64,000 bases of DNA from Hymenobacter sp. GOD-10R (GCF_035609205.1 NZ_CP141184.1:4347001-4411000); one strand, 5' to 3'; positions 16,582 through 30,283 are shown, counted from the first letter of the stretch. Program-made: numbers and translations. Notes: generated from the letters alone by a model not told the origin.

Positions 16582-19071
16582 CTAGCGGGCTTTCAAGTAA
16601 TAGGTTTGGCCAGCTTGGGTGGGGAAATCATACACGAACGACGGCGCCAGCGTGGGCTGCTTAGTTGTGGTTTTGTCGGATACCAGCGGCGACTTGACGG
16701 GTAGGGTTTGGTAAAATGGGTTGGGATTGTCGCCCTGCGCTTCCCGTAGCTTCAAGCCGCTGGCAGCCGCTACCGCGCTGTGCACCCGCACGCGGCAGTT
16801 GCCGCCGAGGCGCGAGGTAATGCGCACGCGGGTAATCTTGCCCTTGTCCCAGGCTAGGTCCACTACGTAGCCGCCGCGGGCCACGAGGCCCGTGACTGCG
16901 CCCGTGGGCCAGGCGTCGGGCAGAGCGGGCAGCAGGTCAAGGGTGCCGTCGTAGCTCTGCACGAATAGCTCGGCTAGGCCGGCGGTGCAGCCAAAGTTGC
17001 CGTCAATTTGGAACGGGGGGTGCGCGTCGAGCATATTGGGGTAGGTGCCGCCGCCCTCGCTCACGCCGCCGGGCTGGCTGGACCGCAGCCGCAGCTGCTC
17101 GGTGAGCAGCTTGTAGGCGTGGTTGCCGTCCTGCATGCGGGCCCAGAAGTTCACCTTCCAGCCCATCGACCAGCCGGTGGACACGTCGCCGCGTTGGGTG
17201 AGCGTGACGCGGGCGGCTTCAAACAGCGCGGGCGTGCGGTAGGGCGAAATCTGCCCGCTCGGGTACAGCCCGTAGAGGTGCGAAATGTGGCGGTGCTGGT
17301 CCTTGGGGTTGTCCACGTCTTGCAGCCACTCCTGCACCTGCCCGTACTGGCCAATCTGCATGGGAGGCAGCCGCTCGCGCATAGCGCGCAGGCTATCGGC
17401 AAATGGTTTATCAAGCTGCAGCAGCTCGGCGGCCCGGATGGTCTTTGAGAACAGGTCGAATACCAGCTGGTTGTCCATGGTGGTGCCGGCCACCAGTGCA
17501 ATCTGCTTGCCCTGAATCGGATAGGTATTTTCGGGCGACACCGACGGCGCTACTACCAGCCAATGGTGGGTAGGCTCTTCCTGTAAGGCATCGACGAAGT
17601 AGGTAGCCGCACCCTTCAGCACGGGGTAGTAGGTTCGCAGAAACTGCTGGTCGCCGGTGAACTGGTAATGGTCCCAAAGATGCTGGCTTAGCCAGGCGCC
17701 GCCCATAGGCCAGAGGCCGTACTGCGGCGGGTCGACTTGCCCCGTAATGCGCCAAATATCGGTATTGTGGTGCAGGGCCCAGCCGCGGGCACCGTACATC
17801 TGGCGGGCACTCTGCTGGCCGGTCACGCTCAGGTCTTTTATCATGCCGAACAGCGGTTCGTGCAGCTCGGTCAGGTTGGTGACTTCGGCCGGCCAGTAGT
17901 TCATTTCGGTGTTGATGTTCACCGTGTACTTGCTGTCCCAGGGGCCTTTGAGCTGGTCGTTCCAGATGCCTTGCAGGTTGGCCGGCTGCCCGCCCGGCTG
18001 CGACGAGCTGATGAGCAAATAGCGCCCGTACTGAAAATATAAGGCCGCTAGCGCGGGGTCGTGGCCCTGCGCAAAGCCGGCGATGCGCTCAGGGGTAGGG
18101 AGCTGTGCGGCGGGCGTGACACCTAGGTTCAGCGTCACGCGGTTGAAGTAGCGCTGGTAGGCTGCTACGTGGGCGGCTAGGACTTGCTTGTATGGCTTGC
18201 GCATGGCGGTGGCGAGGTAGGCCGTGGCCCGCGCGGCTGCATCGCCGCTCACGTCGTGGTAGTTGTTGAAGTTGGTACCGATGGAAATGTAGAGCGTGGT
18301 GCTGTTGGCGCCCGCAATGCGGATACCGGCGTCGGTGGTTTGCACGGTGCCGCCTTCGGCCACGGCTTGCACGCGCGTTTGGAAGCGAATTTGACCTTCT
18401 TGGCCTTCGTGCTCACTGCCACGGCCATCTAGCACCAGCTGGTCTTTTTCGGCGTGCCGGGTGTACTGCATCAGGCTTTCCTCGCTCAGTTGGCAGCTGA
18501 TTTGGCCCGGCTTGCTGGCCGTGAGGCGCACGATAATCACCTGGTCGGGCAGGGAGCTGAATACTTCGCGGCGGTACGTCACGCCGCCCACCTCGTAGCT
18601 AACCGAGGCTACGGCCCGACTGATGTCTAGGTCGCGTTGATAGTGCGTGGCATTGTCGTGGCCCGGAAAGTCGAGGTACACGTTCGACGCCATTTGGTAG
18701 GGCATGCCGCTGTTGCCGGCGGGCTGCATTTTGGCTTGGGCCAGGGCCTGCGCTTCTACCAACTGCCCGGCTAGTAGCTGCTCGCGGAGCTGCCGCACCA
18801 CGGGCAGCGCGTCGGCCTTCACGTTGTTGTTGGGGCCGCCGGCCCAAATGGTTTCCTCGTTTAGCTGGAGCCGCTCGCGCTGAGGCGCGCCAAACACCAT
18901 AGCCCCCAAGCGGCCGTTGCCTAGCGGTAAGGCCTCATTCCAGTTGGCGGCTGGCTTATCGTACCACAGCCGCAGGTGGGTAGGCTTCGGCTTAGCCGCC
19001 ACGGCCCCTAGGGTGGTTGCCCAGCAAAGCAGCAGCAATGAGGCTCTGGCTGACCAGTGAAGTTTACGCAT
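16582..19071 (-). CDS. Family 95 glycoside hydrolase (alpha-L-fucosidase or alpha-L-galactosidase)
   Basis: Inverting GH95 enzyme, 829 residues, with a signal peptide ending GAVAA. Domain order is that of the family: N-terminal beta domain (WYDKPAANWNEALPLGNGRLG; LQLNEETIWAGGPNNNV), linker helices, an (alpha/alpha)6 barrel with the Asn motif NTEMNYWPAEVTNL and the acidic motif HPPFQIDGNFGCTAGLAEL, then a small C-terminal beta domain. GH95 members cleave alpha-1,2-L-fucose or alpha-L-galactose; in glucuronoarabinoxylan loci the L-galactosidase role is known from Bacteroides, so that role is favoured here by context. Deciding residues between the two specificities were not assessed. Confidence 0.92.
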   Translation of the reverse strand: MRKLHWSARASLLLLCWATTLGAVAAKPKPTHLRLWYDKPAANWNEALPLGNGRLGAMVFGAPQRERLQLNEETIWAGGPNNNVKADALPVVRQLREQLLAGQLVEAQALAQAKMQPAGNSGMPYQMASNVYLDFPGHDNATHYQRDLDISRAVASVSYEVGGVTYRREVFSSLPDQVIIVRLTASKPGQISCQLSEESLMQYTRHAEKDQLVLDGRGSEHEGQEGQIRFQTRVQAVAEGGTVQTTDAGIRIAGANSTTLYISIGTNFNNYHDVSGDAAARATAYLATAMRKPYKQVLAAHVAAYQRYFNRVTLNLGVTPAAQLPTPERIAGFAQGHDPALAALYFQYGRYLLISSSQPGGQPANLQGIWNDQLKGPWDSKYTVNINTEMNYWPAEVTNLTELHEPLFGMIKDLSVTGQQSARQMYGARGWALHHNTDIWRITGQVDPPQYGLWPMGGAWLSQHLWDHYQFTGDQQFLRTYYPVLKGAATYFVDALQEEPTHHWLVVAPSVSPENTYPIQGKQIALVAGTTMDNQLVFDLFSKTIRAAELLQLDKPFADSLRAMRERLPPMQIGQYGQVQEWLQDVDNPKDQHRHISHLYGLYPSGQISPYRTPALFEAARVTLTQRGDVSTGWSMGWKVNFWARMQDGNHAYKLLTEQLRLRSSQPGGVSEGGGTYPNMLDAHPPFQIDGNFGCTAGLAELFVQSYDGTLDLLPALPDAWPTGAVTGLVARGGYVVDLAWDKGKITRVRITSRLGGNCRVRVHSAVAAASGLKLREAQGDNPNPFYQTLPVKSPLVSDKTTTKQPTLAPSFVYDFPTQAGQTYYLKAR

Positions 19072-19137
19072 AAGTGGGTGGAATGGGCGCTGACTTCCGA
19101 GGTAAGTGAGCGTTAGAATGTATTTGGAGACCTACCA

Positions 19138-19238
19138 GGCCGTCATGCTGAGCTTGTCGAAGCATCTCTACCGCTTCGTCCTCATAGCAGGAGTTACCAT
19201 TGCGGTAGAGATGCTTCGACAAGCTCAGCATAACGGCC
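19138..19238. repeat. Long palindromic repeat (CATGCTGAGCTTGTCGAAGC family), copy 1
   Basis: Arms of 30 bases (19145-19174 and 19202-19231) pair perfectly, with shorter imperfect outer pairing (GGCCG/CGGCC). The arm sequence is the same as in the repeat at 30284-30372. It lies between the CE1 esterase and GH95 genes inside the PUL transcript. Confidence 0.9.
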
Positions 19239-19279
19239 TTTATTACTTATTAATTAAATAGTAACCTGTAGATAGCTTC

Positions 19280-22931
<3,652 letters not shown>

Positions 22932-22985
22932 CAGGTAAGGGGGTAGGGTTACGGCTCGCTCGCCGCTGGGCAACAAGCGGAAGCA

Positions 22986-25067
22986 TTAGGGCCGTGGCTG
23001 CGGCCTAGGCCGCACCATATCGTTGGCAATCATGGCGTCCAGGGTGTGCATCGGCGGCTCGACGGTGGCCGGAATGGGCATATGGCTAAACTGCTGGAAG
23101 TAGAGCAAGCACGCGTCTTTCCATAGCACGGCGTTGCCGCTTTGGGCGCGTAGGTTGTTTTGCACCGCCGCGAAGCGCTGGGCATCCACGTAGGGCTGGG
23201 CTTTGTCCCACACCTGCTGAAACTGGCGCACCTGCTGCACGCCGTGGTCGTAGTGCAGGGCTAGCTCGTCCCAGAGCGTGCGGCCGCTTTTCATCTTGAA
23301 ATCCCAGGGCAAGTGGTGAAACCAGAGCAGGTACTCGTCGGGGCAGGTGGCGGGGTTGTTGAACTGGGCGGCCAGCGGCTCGTGGTACTGGCTCACGGCG
23401 TTGCTACCCCCCGTGGTGCGGTCGAAGCCCACGCCGTTGGCGGCGGCCTGGTGGTAGTAGGGCGGGGTCCAGTCGGCGCGCATTTTGGGTGGGGCCCACC
23501 AGGGGCCGGGGCCGTAGTGCTCGTGCGTGGCCGACATGATGTGGTGCAACCCCAGGGGCATGGAGTAGTTCACGGCAGCCTCGCGGCTGGCCAGCATCAA
23601 CTGCGTGACGGGGGCCAGAAAGTTGGCGTTCCAGTCCGAAGCAGCCGCCGTGGTGGCGCGCTGGTCGGCGGCCCCGGCGAAGGTTTGCTTGAGCCACTCG
23701 TCGGCAATCTGCGCGCTGGGCATCTGGTCGTTCCAGGCGAGGCGGCCGAAAGCGTACCAGTTGGCCTGGCCGAAGTCCTGGCCGGTCCAGTTGGTGTCTA
23801 GTCCCACGTTGGCGACGCCGGCCATGGCCGTGTGCTTTTGCGGGTACACGCTGCCGTCGGTGCAGCGGGCCACGGTGCTGCCGGGGCCGGCCTGGTAGGT
23901 GTCGCTGCGCAGGCATTCCTCCCACATGGTCGAGAGAAATACCAGGTCGATGTTGTGCCCTAGGTATTCCTGCGTAACCTGAAACTCGGGCATCACGGAG
24001 GTCTTTTTCAGCGCCCCAAAGAGCGGGCTGAACGGCTCGCGGGGCTGAAAATCAACCGGCCCGTTTTTCACCTGCACGATGACGTTGTCGCGGAATTTGC
24101 CATCCAGCGGCACAAACTCGTTGTAGGCTTGTTTGGCGCGGTCTTTATCATTGGGGCTATACACGAAGGCCCGCCACATCACGAGGCCGCCGTAGGGTTT
24201 TACCGCGTCGGCCAGCATGTTGGCGCCGTCGGCGTGGGTGCGGCCGTAGTCCTGCGGGCCGGGCTGACCCTCGCTGCTGGCTTTCACCAGAAAGCCGCCA
24301 AAATCCGGAATCTGCTGATAAATCTCCTTCGCTTTGGCCTGCCACCACTTCTTGACAGCCGGGTCCAGCGGGTCGGCCGTTTTGAGGCCGCCCAGCAGCA
24401 CCGGCGACGAGAACTTTACCGCCAAAAAGGTCTTCACGCCATACGGCCGCAGCACGTCGGCAATGGCTTTCGTGCGGCCTAGGTACTCGGCCGAGAGGAT
24501 GAGCGGCGAGGCATTCACGTTGTTGATAACGGCCCCGTTGAGGCCCACCGACGCGTTGGCGCGGGCGTATTGCTGCCACAGCGCTTTGTCCTTGGCCGTG
24601 ACCACAAACGAGCTGTCTTTGCGCCAAAAAATGGAGTGCCCGGCGTAGCCGCGCTCCACCGAGCCGTCGGGGTTGTCCCAGTGGTTGAGCAGGCGGTACT
24701 CGTAGGAAGGATTGAACACCTTATCGGCCACCGGCTGGCCGGTTTGCTGGCGGCGCAGCAACTCAAAAGCGCCGTAGAGTAGGCCCGCTTCGGTCGTGGC
24801 GCGCACGCTGGTCGGGCCCAGGCGAAAGCCGTCGTGCTTGATAGCGTTGTCTTTCTTCAGCGTGAGCGTCACGGTAGCCCCGGCCGTGCCCTGCCAGCCG
24901 CGCTCCAGCTCTTGCTTGGCCATGGCGAGCAGGGCCGAGTTTTTGGCCGCCACCACTACCGTGACCGGCGCCGCCTGGTGCGGACGCAGCCACAGTTGGT
25001 GGCCGTCTTCGGCGCGCAGCCCTAGGGTAGTGCCTAGTAGCCAAAGACTAAAAAGAAGCTTTTTCAT
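22986..25067 (-). CDS. Family 67 alpha-glucuronidase
   Basis: Removes (4-O-methyl-)glucuronic acid from the non-reducing terminal xylose of xylo-oligosaccharides; 693 residues, normal for the family. Signal peptide MKKLLFSLWLLGTTLGLRA. N-terminal alpha/beta domain to about residue 125, then the TIM barrel beginning RLLNHWDNPDGSVERGYAG. Catalytic residues by comparison with known GH67 enzymes: acid Glu266 in SSEGQPGP, and Asp339 (NGPVDFQPREPF) with Glu367 (TQEYLG) as bases. C-terminal helical region ends in MIANDMVRPRPQPRP. Located 10 bases after the GH31 gene, so co-translated. GH67 acts after endo-xylanase and, when exported, in the periplasm. Confidence 0.95.
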   Translation of the reverse strand: MKKLLFSLWLLGTTLGLRAEDGHQLWLRPHQAAPVTVVVAAKNSALLAMAKQELERGWQGTAGATVTLTLKKDNAIKHDGFRLGPTSVRATTEAGLLYGAFELLRRQQTGQPVADKVFNPSYEYRLLNHWDNPDGSVERGYAGHSIFWRKDSSFVVTAKDKALWQQYARANASVGLNGAVINNVNASPLILSAEYLGRTKAIADVLRPYGVKTFLAVKFSSPVLLGGLKTADPLDPAVKKWWQAKAKEIYQQIPDFGGFLVKASSEGQPGPQDYGRTHADGANMLADAVKPYGGLVMWRAFVYSPNDKDRAKQAYNEFVPLDGKFRDNVIVQVKNGPVDFQPREPFSPLFGALKKTSVMPEFQVTQEYLGHNIDLVFLSTMWEECLRSDTYQAGPGSTVARCTDGSVYPQKHTAMAGVANVGLDTNWTGQDFGQANWYAFGRLAWNDQMPSAQIADEWLKQTFAGAADQRATTAAASDWNANFLAPVTQLMLASREAAVNYSMPLGLHHIMSATHEHYGPGPWWAPPKMRADWTPPYYHQAAANGVGFDRTTGGSNAVSQYHEPLAAQFNNPATCPDEYLLWFHHLPWDFKMKSGRTLWDELALHYDHGVQQVRQFQQVWDKAQPYVDAQRFAAVQNNLRAQSGNAVLWKDACLLYFQQFSHMPIPATVEPPMHTLDAMIANDMVRPRPQPRP

Positions 25068-25077
25068 GATACAGAAC

Positions 25078-27717
25078 TTATTGCTTAATGGTGAGCGGCT
25101 TACCTAGGTAGGCCACTTGCTTGTGGGGTTTACCAAAGGCCTCCCCTAGCCCGGTGGCTTCGCTCACCCACACGATGTTGAAGACGCGCCGCTTCAGCGC
25201 GCCGGGGTAGGCGCCCTGCTGCGCGCCGATGGTCAGGGTGCGGCGTTTTTCATCCCACGCAAAGGGAATAGTTGTATGCTGGCCCTGTTCATAGCGGTAG
25301 CTGTCGCCCTCGTCTTCGTAGAGCGTAAACCGGCCATCGGCGCCGGCGTACACCCTGATTTCTAGCGTGTCAGCCGTTTTCTGCCCGGTGTATTGCAGGC
25401 GCTTGCCTAGGGGCACAATGGCGCCGGCCTTCACAAAAACTGGGGTCGTAGCCATAGGCGCCGGGGCCGTGATGGTTTGCCCGCCAGCGTGGCGCTGGCC
25501 GGTCCAGAAGTTGTACCACGCTCCTCCTTGGGGCAGGTACACGGGCCACTCGGTGCGGCCCGGCGCCGTAACGGGCGCCACCAAAAACGATGGCCCAAAC
25601 AGGTACTCCCCGGCCTGCTTGCGGGCGGTGGTATCGGTCCGAAAATCCATGACCAAGGGCCGCATCAGCGTTGAGCCCTGCGCGTGCACCTGCCAGGCCG
25701 CCGAGTAGAGGTAGGGCAGCAGGCGGTAGCGCACGTCCAGCAGCTGCCGGATGTTGGCCTCCACCACGGGGCCGTTTTTCCAGGGCTCGGTTTCAGTTTG
25801 GTAGCCGTGCACCCGGAAAATGGGCGTGAAGGCGCCCCACTGGTACCAACGCATCAGGAGCTCGTTGTACTGCGGGTCGGTGTACTGCCCGGCGCCCGGC
25901 CGGAAAAACCCGCCGATGTCGGTAGTCCAGTACGGCAGGCCAGTGATACTGAAGCCCAGCCCCGCCGGAATCTGGCGGCGAAACGTGTCCCAGGTGCCCC
26001 CAATATCGCCCGACCAGCTGATGGTGCCGTAGCGCTGCTGCCCCAGAAAAGCCGAGCGCGTGAGGATGCACACGCGCTTATCCTGGGTGGCGGCGCGCTG
26101 CCCCTCGTACACGGCTTGGTTCACGAAGAGCGGGTACGTGAGGCGGTAAAAATCACCCGGCCCCAGGGCAAGCTGCTTGCCGTGCAGGGCGTCGTTTTCG
26201 GGCTCCGTGGCATCCAGCCACCACGAATCGACCCCGTAGCGGAACAGGTGCTGGTTGATGGCCGCCCAGTGCGCCTTGCGAGCGGCGGGGTTCGTGAGGT
26301 CGAGCCAGGGGCTATTTGGGATGTAAAAGTTATTGGCGACGTGGCTTTTGCCAATGTCCGATTCCTTGTTCAGGTTCTCCCACACCGAAATATTGAAGCG
26401 GGCGTGCTGGGCGTGCAGGTTCTGCATCAGGGCGGCCGGGTCGGGGTAATGGGTTTCGTCGAATTGCATGACGCCCCACCCATACTTGCCCCAGTACTGC
26501 CAGTCCTGCACAATCACATCCATCGGGATATTGCGCCGCCGAAACTCTTGCACCGTTTCCTCTAGGTGCGCGCTGGAGGTGTATCGCTCGCGGCACTGCC
26601 AAAAACCGTAGGCCCACTGCGGCAGCAGCGGCACCTGGCCCGACAAGTTGCGGTAGGTGCGGATAACCTCGTCGGCCTGCGGCCCATAAAACACCACGTA
26701 ATCGAGCAGCTTGGCATTGGGCGAGCGAAACGTGGTAAGCCCATCTACCCGCTTGTAGGTCACGCGGGGGGTGTTGTTGGCCTTGCAAATGACCTGCACG
26801 GTGTGCGCCCCCGCCTTCAGCACCACTTGGGCGCTGGCCGTGGGCGGCAGCCAAAAATTACGTTGGTCGAGGCACGCTACCCCGTCGATGGTCACGTAAT
26901 GCCGGTTGCCCATCGCGCCTAGGTCGAGCATCACCGAATAGGTACCGGCCGCGGGCAGCGTAAACGTGCCGGTGTAGGTGGCCTGGTCCTGCGCTACTTT
27001 CTGGGTGCCATTGGCGGTGGTGGCATCTACAGTCGTGCCGGTGGCGGCCGTTTCGGGCTGCTTTTCGAGGGCGATGGGCGCATCAGCCGGGTTGAAATCG
27101 GTGAGCCCGTACTGGTGCCACAGCAGGCCGTAGCCCTTACTAGAATACAGAAAAGGCAGCGCAATCTGGGTGTTCACCTGCGTGAGCTGCCGGGTCACGC
27201 CGCGCAGGTTGAAGTGCCCATCCTGAAACTGCCCTAGGCCCAGCAGCAACTCGTCGGGGCCGGTTTGGAACTGCTGTTGCGCCACCACATTGGCTTCGCC
27301 CAGTACGGGCTCGGCTGGTAGCAGGCGGGTAGTAGGCTGCTCGCGCAGAAACACCTGGCCGGCGCTGTTCAGGTAAGAAACTGAGCCGGTGGCCTTGTCC
27401 ACGCGCACCCGCACCTGCTTGGTAGCTAGCTCCACCGCCGTGCCTGTTTCCGTAGTTTTGAAAGCGGGTGTCGGCCGCTGGCTCGTCAACACTAATTCGG
27501 GTGGCGCAGCTAGCGCCTCTTGCGTGTACTGCACCCGAATGGCGTTTTCGGCCAGCGGCCGCAACACCAGCTGCCCTTTGGCCAAGGCAATCGTGACGCG
27601 GTCAGCGCTCGGCTTGTAGCTCCGAAAGCTTTGGCCAAACCCCACAACTGGCCAACTCACAAGCACTAGCAAGCAAGCGGGCTTTATTCGGAATAAGGCG
27701 AAGCAGCGGTGGAGCAT
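25078..27717 (-). CDS. Family 31 alpha-glycosidase with PA14-like insert, likely alpha-xylosidase
   Basis: Retaining GH31 enzyme, 879 residues, signal peptide ending VVGFGQ. N-terminal beta domain, a PA14-like insert (about 222-330: TYTGTFTLPAAGTYSVMLD, HYVTIDGV), then the barrel with DVIVQDWQYWGKYGWG, nucleophile Asp502 in SWWLDATEPE, acid/base Asp571 in SWSGDIGGTWDTF, and the proximal and distal C-terminal beta domains. The PA14 insert and the WQYWG pocket residues are the arrangement known from exo-acting alpha-xylosidases such as those of xyloglucan and complex xylan loci. alpha-Glucosidase activity cannot be excluded. Gene is flanked by GH43 (54 bases) and GH67 (10 bases). Confidence 0.9.
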   Translation of the reverse strand: MLHRCFALFRIKPACLLVLVSWPVVGFGQSFRSYKPSADRVTIALAKGQLVLRPLAENAIRVQYTQEALAAPPELVLTSQRPTPAFKTTETGTAVELATKQVRVRVDKATGSVSYLNSAGQVFLREQPTTRLLPAEPVLGEANVVAQQQFQTGPDELLLGLGQFQDGHFNLRGVTRQLTQVNTQIALPFLYSSKGYGLLWHQYGLTDFNPADAPIALEKQPETAATGTTVDATTANGTQKVAQDQATYTGTFTLPAAGTYSVMLDLGAMGNRHYVTIDGVACLDQRNFWLPPTASAQVVLKAGAHTVQVICKANNTPRVTYKRVDGLTTFRSPNAKLLDYVVFYGPQADEVIRTYRNLSGQVPLLPQWAYGFWQCRERYTSSAHLEETVQEFRRRNIPMDVIVQDWQYWGKYGWGVMQFDETHYPDPAALMQNLHAQHARFNISVWENLNKESDIGKSHVANNFYIPNSPWLDLTNPAARKAHWAAINQHLFRYGVDSWWLDATEPENDALHGKQLALGPGDFYRLTYPLFVNQAVYEGQRAATQDKRVCILTRSAFLGQQRYGTISWSGDIGGTWDTFRRQIPAGLGFSITGLPYWTTDIGGFFRPGAGQYTDPQYNELLMRWYQWGAFTPIFRVHGYQTETEPWKNGPVVEANIRQLLDVRYRLLPYLYSAAWQVHAQGSTLMRPLVMDFRTDTTARKQAGEYLFGPSFLVAPVTAPGRTEWPVYLPQGGAWYNFWTGQRHAGGQTITAPAPMATTPVFVKAGAIVPLGKRLQYTGQKTADTLEIRVYAGADGRFTLYEDEGDSYRYEQGQHTTIPFAWDEKRRTLTIGAQQGAYPGALKRRVFNIVWVSEATGLGEAFGKPHKQVAYLGKPLTIKQ

Positions 27718-27771
27718 GTTGGCTGTTGAGAAAGAATGAGTGACCTAGGTCCGCTTTGGTGGGCCAGAAGA

Positions 27772-28728
27772 TTACTTGACCAGCCCTACCCCCTTCGTGG
27801 TTTGCACAATGGGCTGGATGGTGCCGTCGGCGTTGTAATGCATCTCATCCACGCAGATGGAGCGGCGGTAGCTGCCACCCGTCGGCAGCGAGCCGTTGTG
27901 GTAGAAGAAGTAGCTCTTGCCCTTGTAGTCGATGATGCCGGGGTGCGTGGTGAAGCTGTTGGGCACGTTCTCCTGAATGATGCCGCGGTACGTCCAGGGG
28001 CCGGCGGCGCTTGGGGCGGTGCAGTACTCTATCATCTCGGGCTTGGTGCCGGCGCTGGCGTACACCAAGTAGTAGAGCTTTTTGCGCTTGTAGAGCCAGG
28101 GGCCCTCGATGTAGTTTTTGGGCTTGAAGGTGGTGATGGGGCTAGCCAGCTCGGTCATGTTGTCCTTGAGCTTGACCCATTTGCAGCTGCCGTTGCCCCA
28201 GTACATATAGGCCTGCTTGTCATCGTCGATGAACACGGTGGGGTCGATGTCGTCCCAAGAATGCGGCAGGTCCTTGGTCATTTCGTTGACGATAAGGGCC
28301 TTGCCAATGGCATCTTTAAACGGACCAGTGGGCCGGTCTGACACCGCCACGCCGATGGCCGAGCCACCCTGGCTATTCTCGTCTTTCTTGTGAAACGTGG
28401 CCACAAACCAGTAGAACTTACCGTTGCGGTACACGCACTGCGCGGCGTAGGCATCGCCAGTAGCCCAGGCGAAGGTGCGGGGCGAGAGGCGCACGCCGTA
28501 GTCCTTCCAGTGCACCATGTCGGTGGTGGAATAGATGCGCCAGTCGGGCATCTTGTAGTTGGTTTCCTTCACCGAAGCCGTGTCGTGGCCGGTGTACAGA
28601 AACAGCGTGTCGCGGTACACCAGCGGCGCTGGGTCGGCCGTGAACACGTCCTTAATGATGGGGTTTTGGGCCTGCGCAGGCAGGTACGCCCCAAGAGCTA
28701 GCAGGGCGGCAAGCAGAGTATTTTTCAT
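27772..28728 (-). CDS. Family 43 glycoside hydrolase, single domain (copy B)
   Basis: Close paralogue of the GH43 at 15566-16534, 318 residues, signal peptide MKNTLLAALLALGAYLPAQAQ. Same active-site blocks: FTADPAP, DDIDPTVF, YIEGPW. Differences from copy A cluster in surface loops (for example HKKDENSQGGS in place of a longer loop at about residue 118) while the catalytic blades are nearly identical, so it is a duplicate that may have shifted in fine specificity. Expected activity is removal of arabinose or xylose from arabinoxylan fragments. It lies 54 bases upstream of the GH31 gene in transcription order. Confidence 0.9.
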   Translation of the reverse strand: MKNTLLAALLALGAYLPAQAQNPIIKDVFTADPAPLVYRDTLFLYTGHDTASVKETNYKMPDWRIYSTTDMVHWKDYGVRLSPRTFAWATGDAYAAQCVYRNGKFYWFVATFHKKDENSQGGSAIGVAVSDRPTGPFKDAIGKALIVNEMTKDLPHSWDDIDPTVFIDDDKQAYMYWGNGSCKWVKLKDNMTELASPITTFKPKNYIEGPWLYKRKKLYYLVYASAGTKPEMIEYCTAPSAAGPWTYRGIIQENVPNSFTTHPGIIDYKGKSYFFYHNGSLPTGGSYRRSICVDEMHYNADGTIQPIVQTTKGVGLVK

Positions 28729-28843
28729 AGGGCTAGGTGGGTTAGCTAGGATGGGATGGGTAGGAAAAGGCTGCGGAGCTAGCCCACTCCCATCCCATAG
28801 AGTTGGCTGATTTGATAGATGGTGACGGCGCTACTGGGGCTGC

Positions 28844-28887
28844 TGAGCCTAGGTGCCTCTCATCATAAGTAAAAGCACCTAGGCTCA
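28844..28887 (-). terminator. Hairpin between GH43-CBM6 and GH43 copy B
   Basis: Arms TGAGCCTAGGTGC (28844-28856) and GCACCTAGGCTCA (28875-28887) pair perfectly around an 18-base loop, six bases after the stop of the GH43-CBM6 gene. No clear T-run follows, so it may be a transcript-stabilising or partial termination element inside the PUL operon. Confidence 0.55.
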
Positions 28888-28893
28888 ACTCAC

Positions 28894-30240
28894 TTACTCG
28901 AACTTGACCCAGTCAATCTCCACGGGCGTGTTCGTTTTGGACGAAACGACCAGCGTGTGCGTGCCTGGCTTGAAGGCCGACAAGGGAGCTTTCACCTCCT
29001 GCCACTTGCCGCCCTTGGGCACGGTGACTTGGGCGAGCACCGGGCCGGTGGCCCCATCGGCCCGCAACTGCACTGTGGCGCCGGCAGCCGCCATCGTGCG
29101 CAACGTCACTGTCTTGAGCGGCTGCTTGCCGAAGGCTACCCCATTGTATTGCACCCAACCCTGGTTGTTGGCAAACACGGTTTTCCAGCCCTGAAACTTG
29201 TTGGCGGTATCTAGGAAGGCGATGTTCGCGCCGTTGCTGCTCAGGCGGCTGTAGCGGTCGAGCTGGATTTTCTGCTTGGCGTCGGTCAGGCCCACGCCGC
29301 GCAGGGTCGGCACCACTTTGCGGATGGCGCCATCGGGCTCAAAAAACAGGCTGTCTATGCGGACAGACCGGTTTTTGTCGAAGTTGGGCGACAGGTCGTT
29401 GTGGTGGTAAAACAGGTACCACTGGTTCTTGAAATCCAGCAGCGAATGGTGATTGGTCCAGCAGCCCGTCGGCGACTCGTCCATAATCACGCCCTTCACG
29501 GTAAATGGACCTAGGGGGCTGGTGCTGGTGGCGTATTCGAGGCGTTCGGTCTTGTTCTCAACGTGCGGGTATGTCAGATAATAAATTCCCTTGCGCTCAA
29601 ACAGATAAGGGCCTTCCTTCAACCCTTTCGTGGGCAGCTCGCCCAGCGTCTTGGGCTCGGAGGCTAGCTCCAGCATGTTCTCCTTGAGCTTAGCCCCATA
29701 GATGTTGCCCTGCGACCAGTACAGGTACGCCTGACCGTCTTTGTCGATAAACACGTTGGGGTCGATTCCACGCACGCCTTTGATGGGCAGTGGCTGCGGC
29801 ACAAAGGGACCGGTGGGCTTATCCGACACGGCCACCCCTACCGTAAAGCCCTTGCTGATAGTTGTGTCCTTAGGGGTAGTCGGGAAGTAGAAGTAGTACT
29901 TGCCGTTGCGGAACATGCAGTCGGGCGCCCACATGCTGTAGCTGTCAGGCTTCACCCAAGGCACTTTGTTCTGGGTCAGAATCACGCCGTGGTCGGTCCA
30001 CTCCGTAAGGTTGGCCGAGGAAAACACGTGGTAGTCCTCCATCACAAACCAGCCGGCACGCCCATGCCCAGGCGTGGCCCGAATATCGTGCGAGGGGTAC
30101 ACGTACACCCGGCCATTAAACGCCCGCGCCGTAGGGTCGGCCGTGAATTGATTGGTAATAAACGGGTTCTGCGCCTGAGCAGCGCCGCCCATTAGGCAGG
30201 CTAGCCCAATCAGGATATAGGAAAGTTTGTGTTTTGGCAT
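28894..30240 (-). CDS. Family 43 glycoside hydrolase with C-terminal CBM6-like domain
   Basis: Exported enzyme of 448 residues, signal peptide MPKHKLSYILIGLACLMGGAAQAQ. Catalytic propeller about 25-320: base Asp in TADPTAR, pKa modulator in RGIDPNVF, acid Glu in LKEGPYLF; substrate-side blocks YVYPSHDI and YSMWAPDCMFRNGKYY. C-terminal part (about 325-448) is a CBM6-type beta-sandwich with IQLDRYSRLSSNGANI, WVQYNGVAFG and closing PVEIDWVKFE. GH43-CBM6 proteins of this form are typically arabinoxylan arabinofuranohydrolases or xylosidases. The upstream flank holds the long palindrome at 30284-30372. Confidence 0.9.
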   Translation of the reverse strand: MPKHKLSYILIGLACLMGGAAQAQNPFITNQFTADPTARAFNGRVYVYPSHDIRATPGHGRAGWFVMEDYHVFSSANLTEWTDHGVILTQNKVPWVKPDSYSMWAPDCMFRNGKYYFYFPTTPKDTTISKGFTVGVAVSDKPTGPFVPQPLPIKGVRGIDPNVFIDKDGQAYLYWSQGNIYGAKLKENMLELASEPKTLGELPTKGLKEGPYLFERKGIYYLTYPHVENKTERLEYATSTSPLGPFTVKGVIMDESPTGCWTNHHSLLDFKNQWYLFYHHNDLSPNFDKNRSVRIDSLFFEPDGAIRKVVPTLRGVGLTDAKQKIQLDRYSRLSSNGANIAFLDTANKFQGWKTVFANNQGWVQYNGVAFGKQPLKTVTLRTMAAAGATVQLRADGATGPVLAQVTVPKGGKWQEVKAPLSAFKPGTHTLVVSSKTNTPVEIDWVKFE

Positions 30241-30283
30241 CGAGGGTAGGAGTTCGAGTAGGATTGGAAATCAAAAGAGTTGC

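Noticed and set aside
25684..26565. A 293-codon plus-strand frame inside the GH31 gene
   Set aside because: High-GC shadow frame; the GH31 reading carries all catalytic motifs and this one has none.
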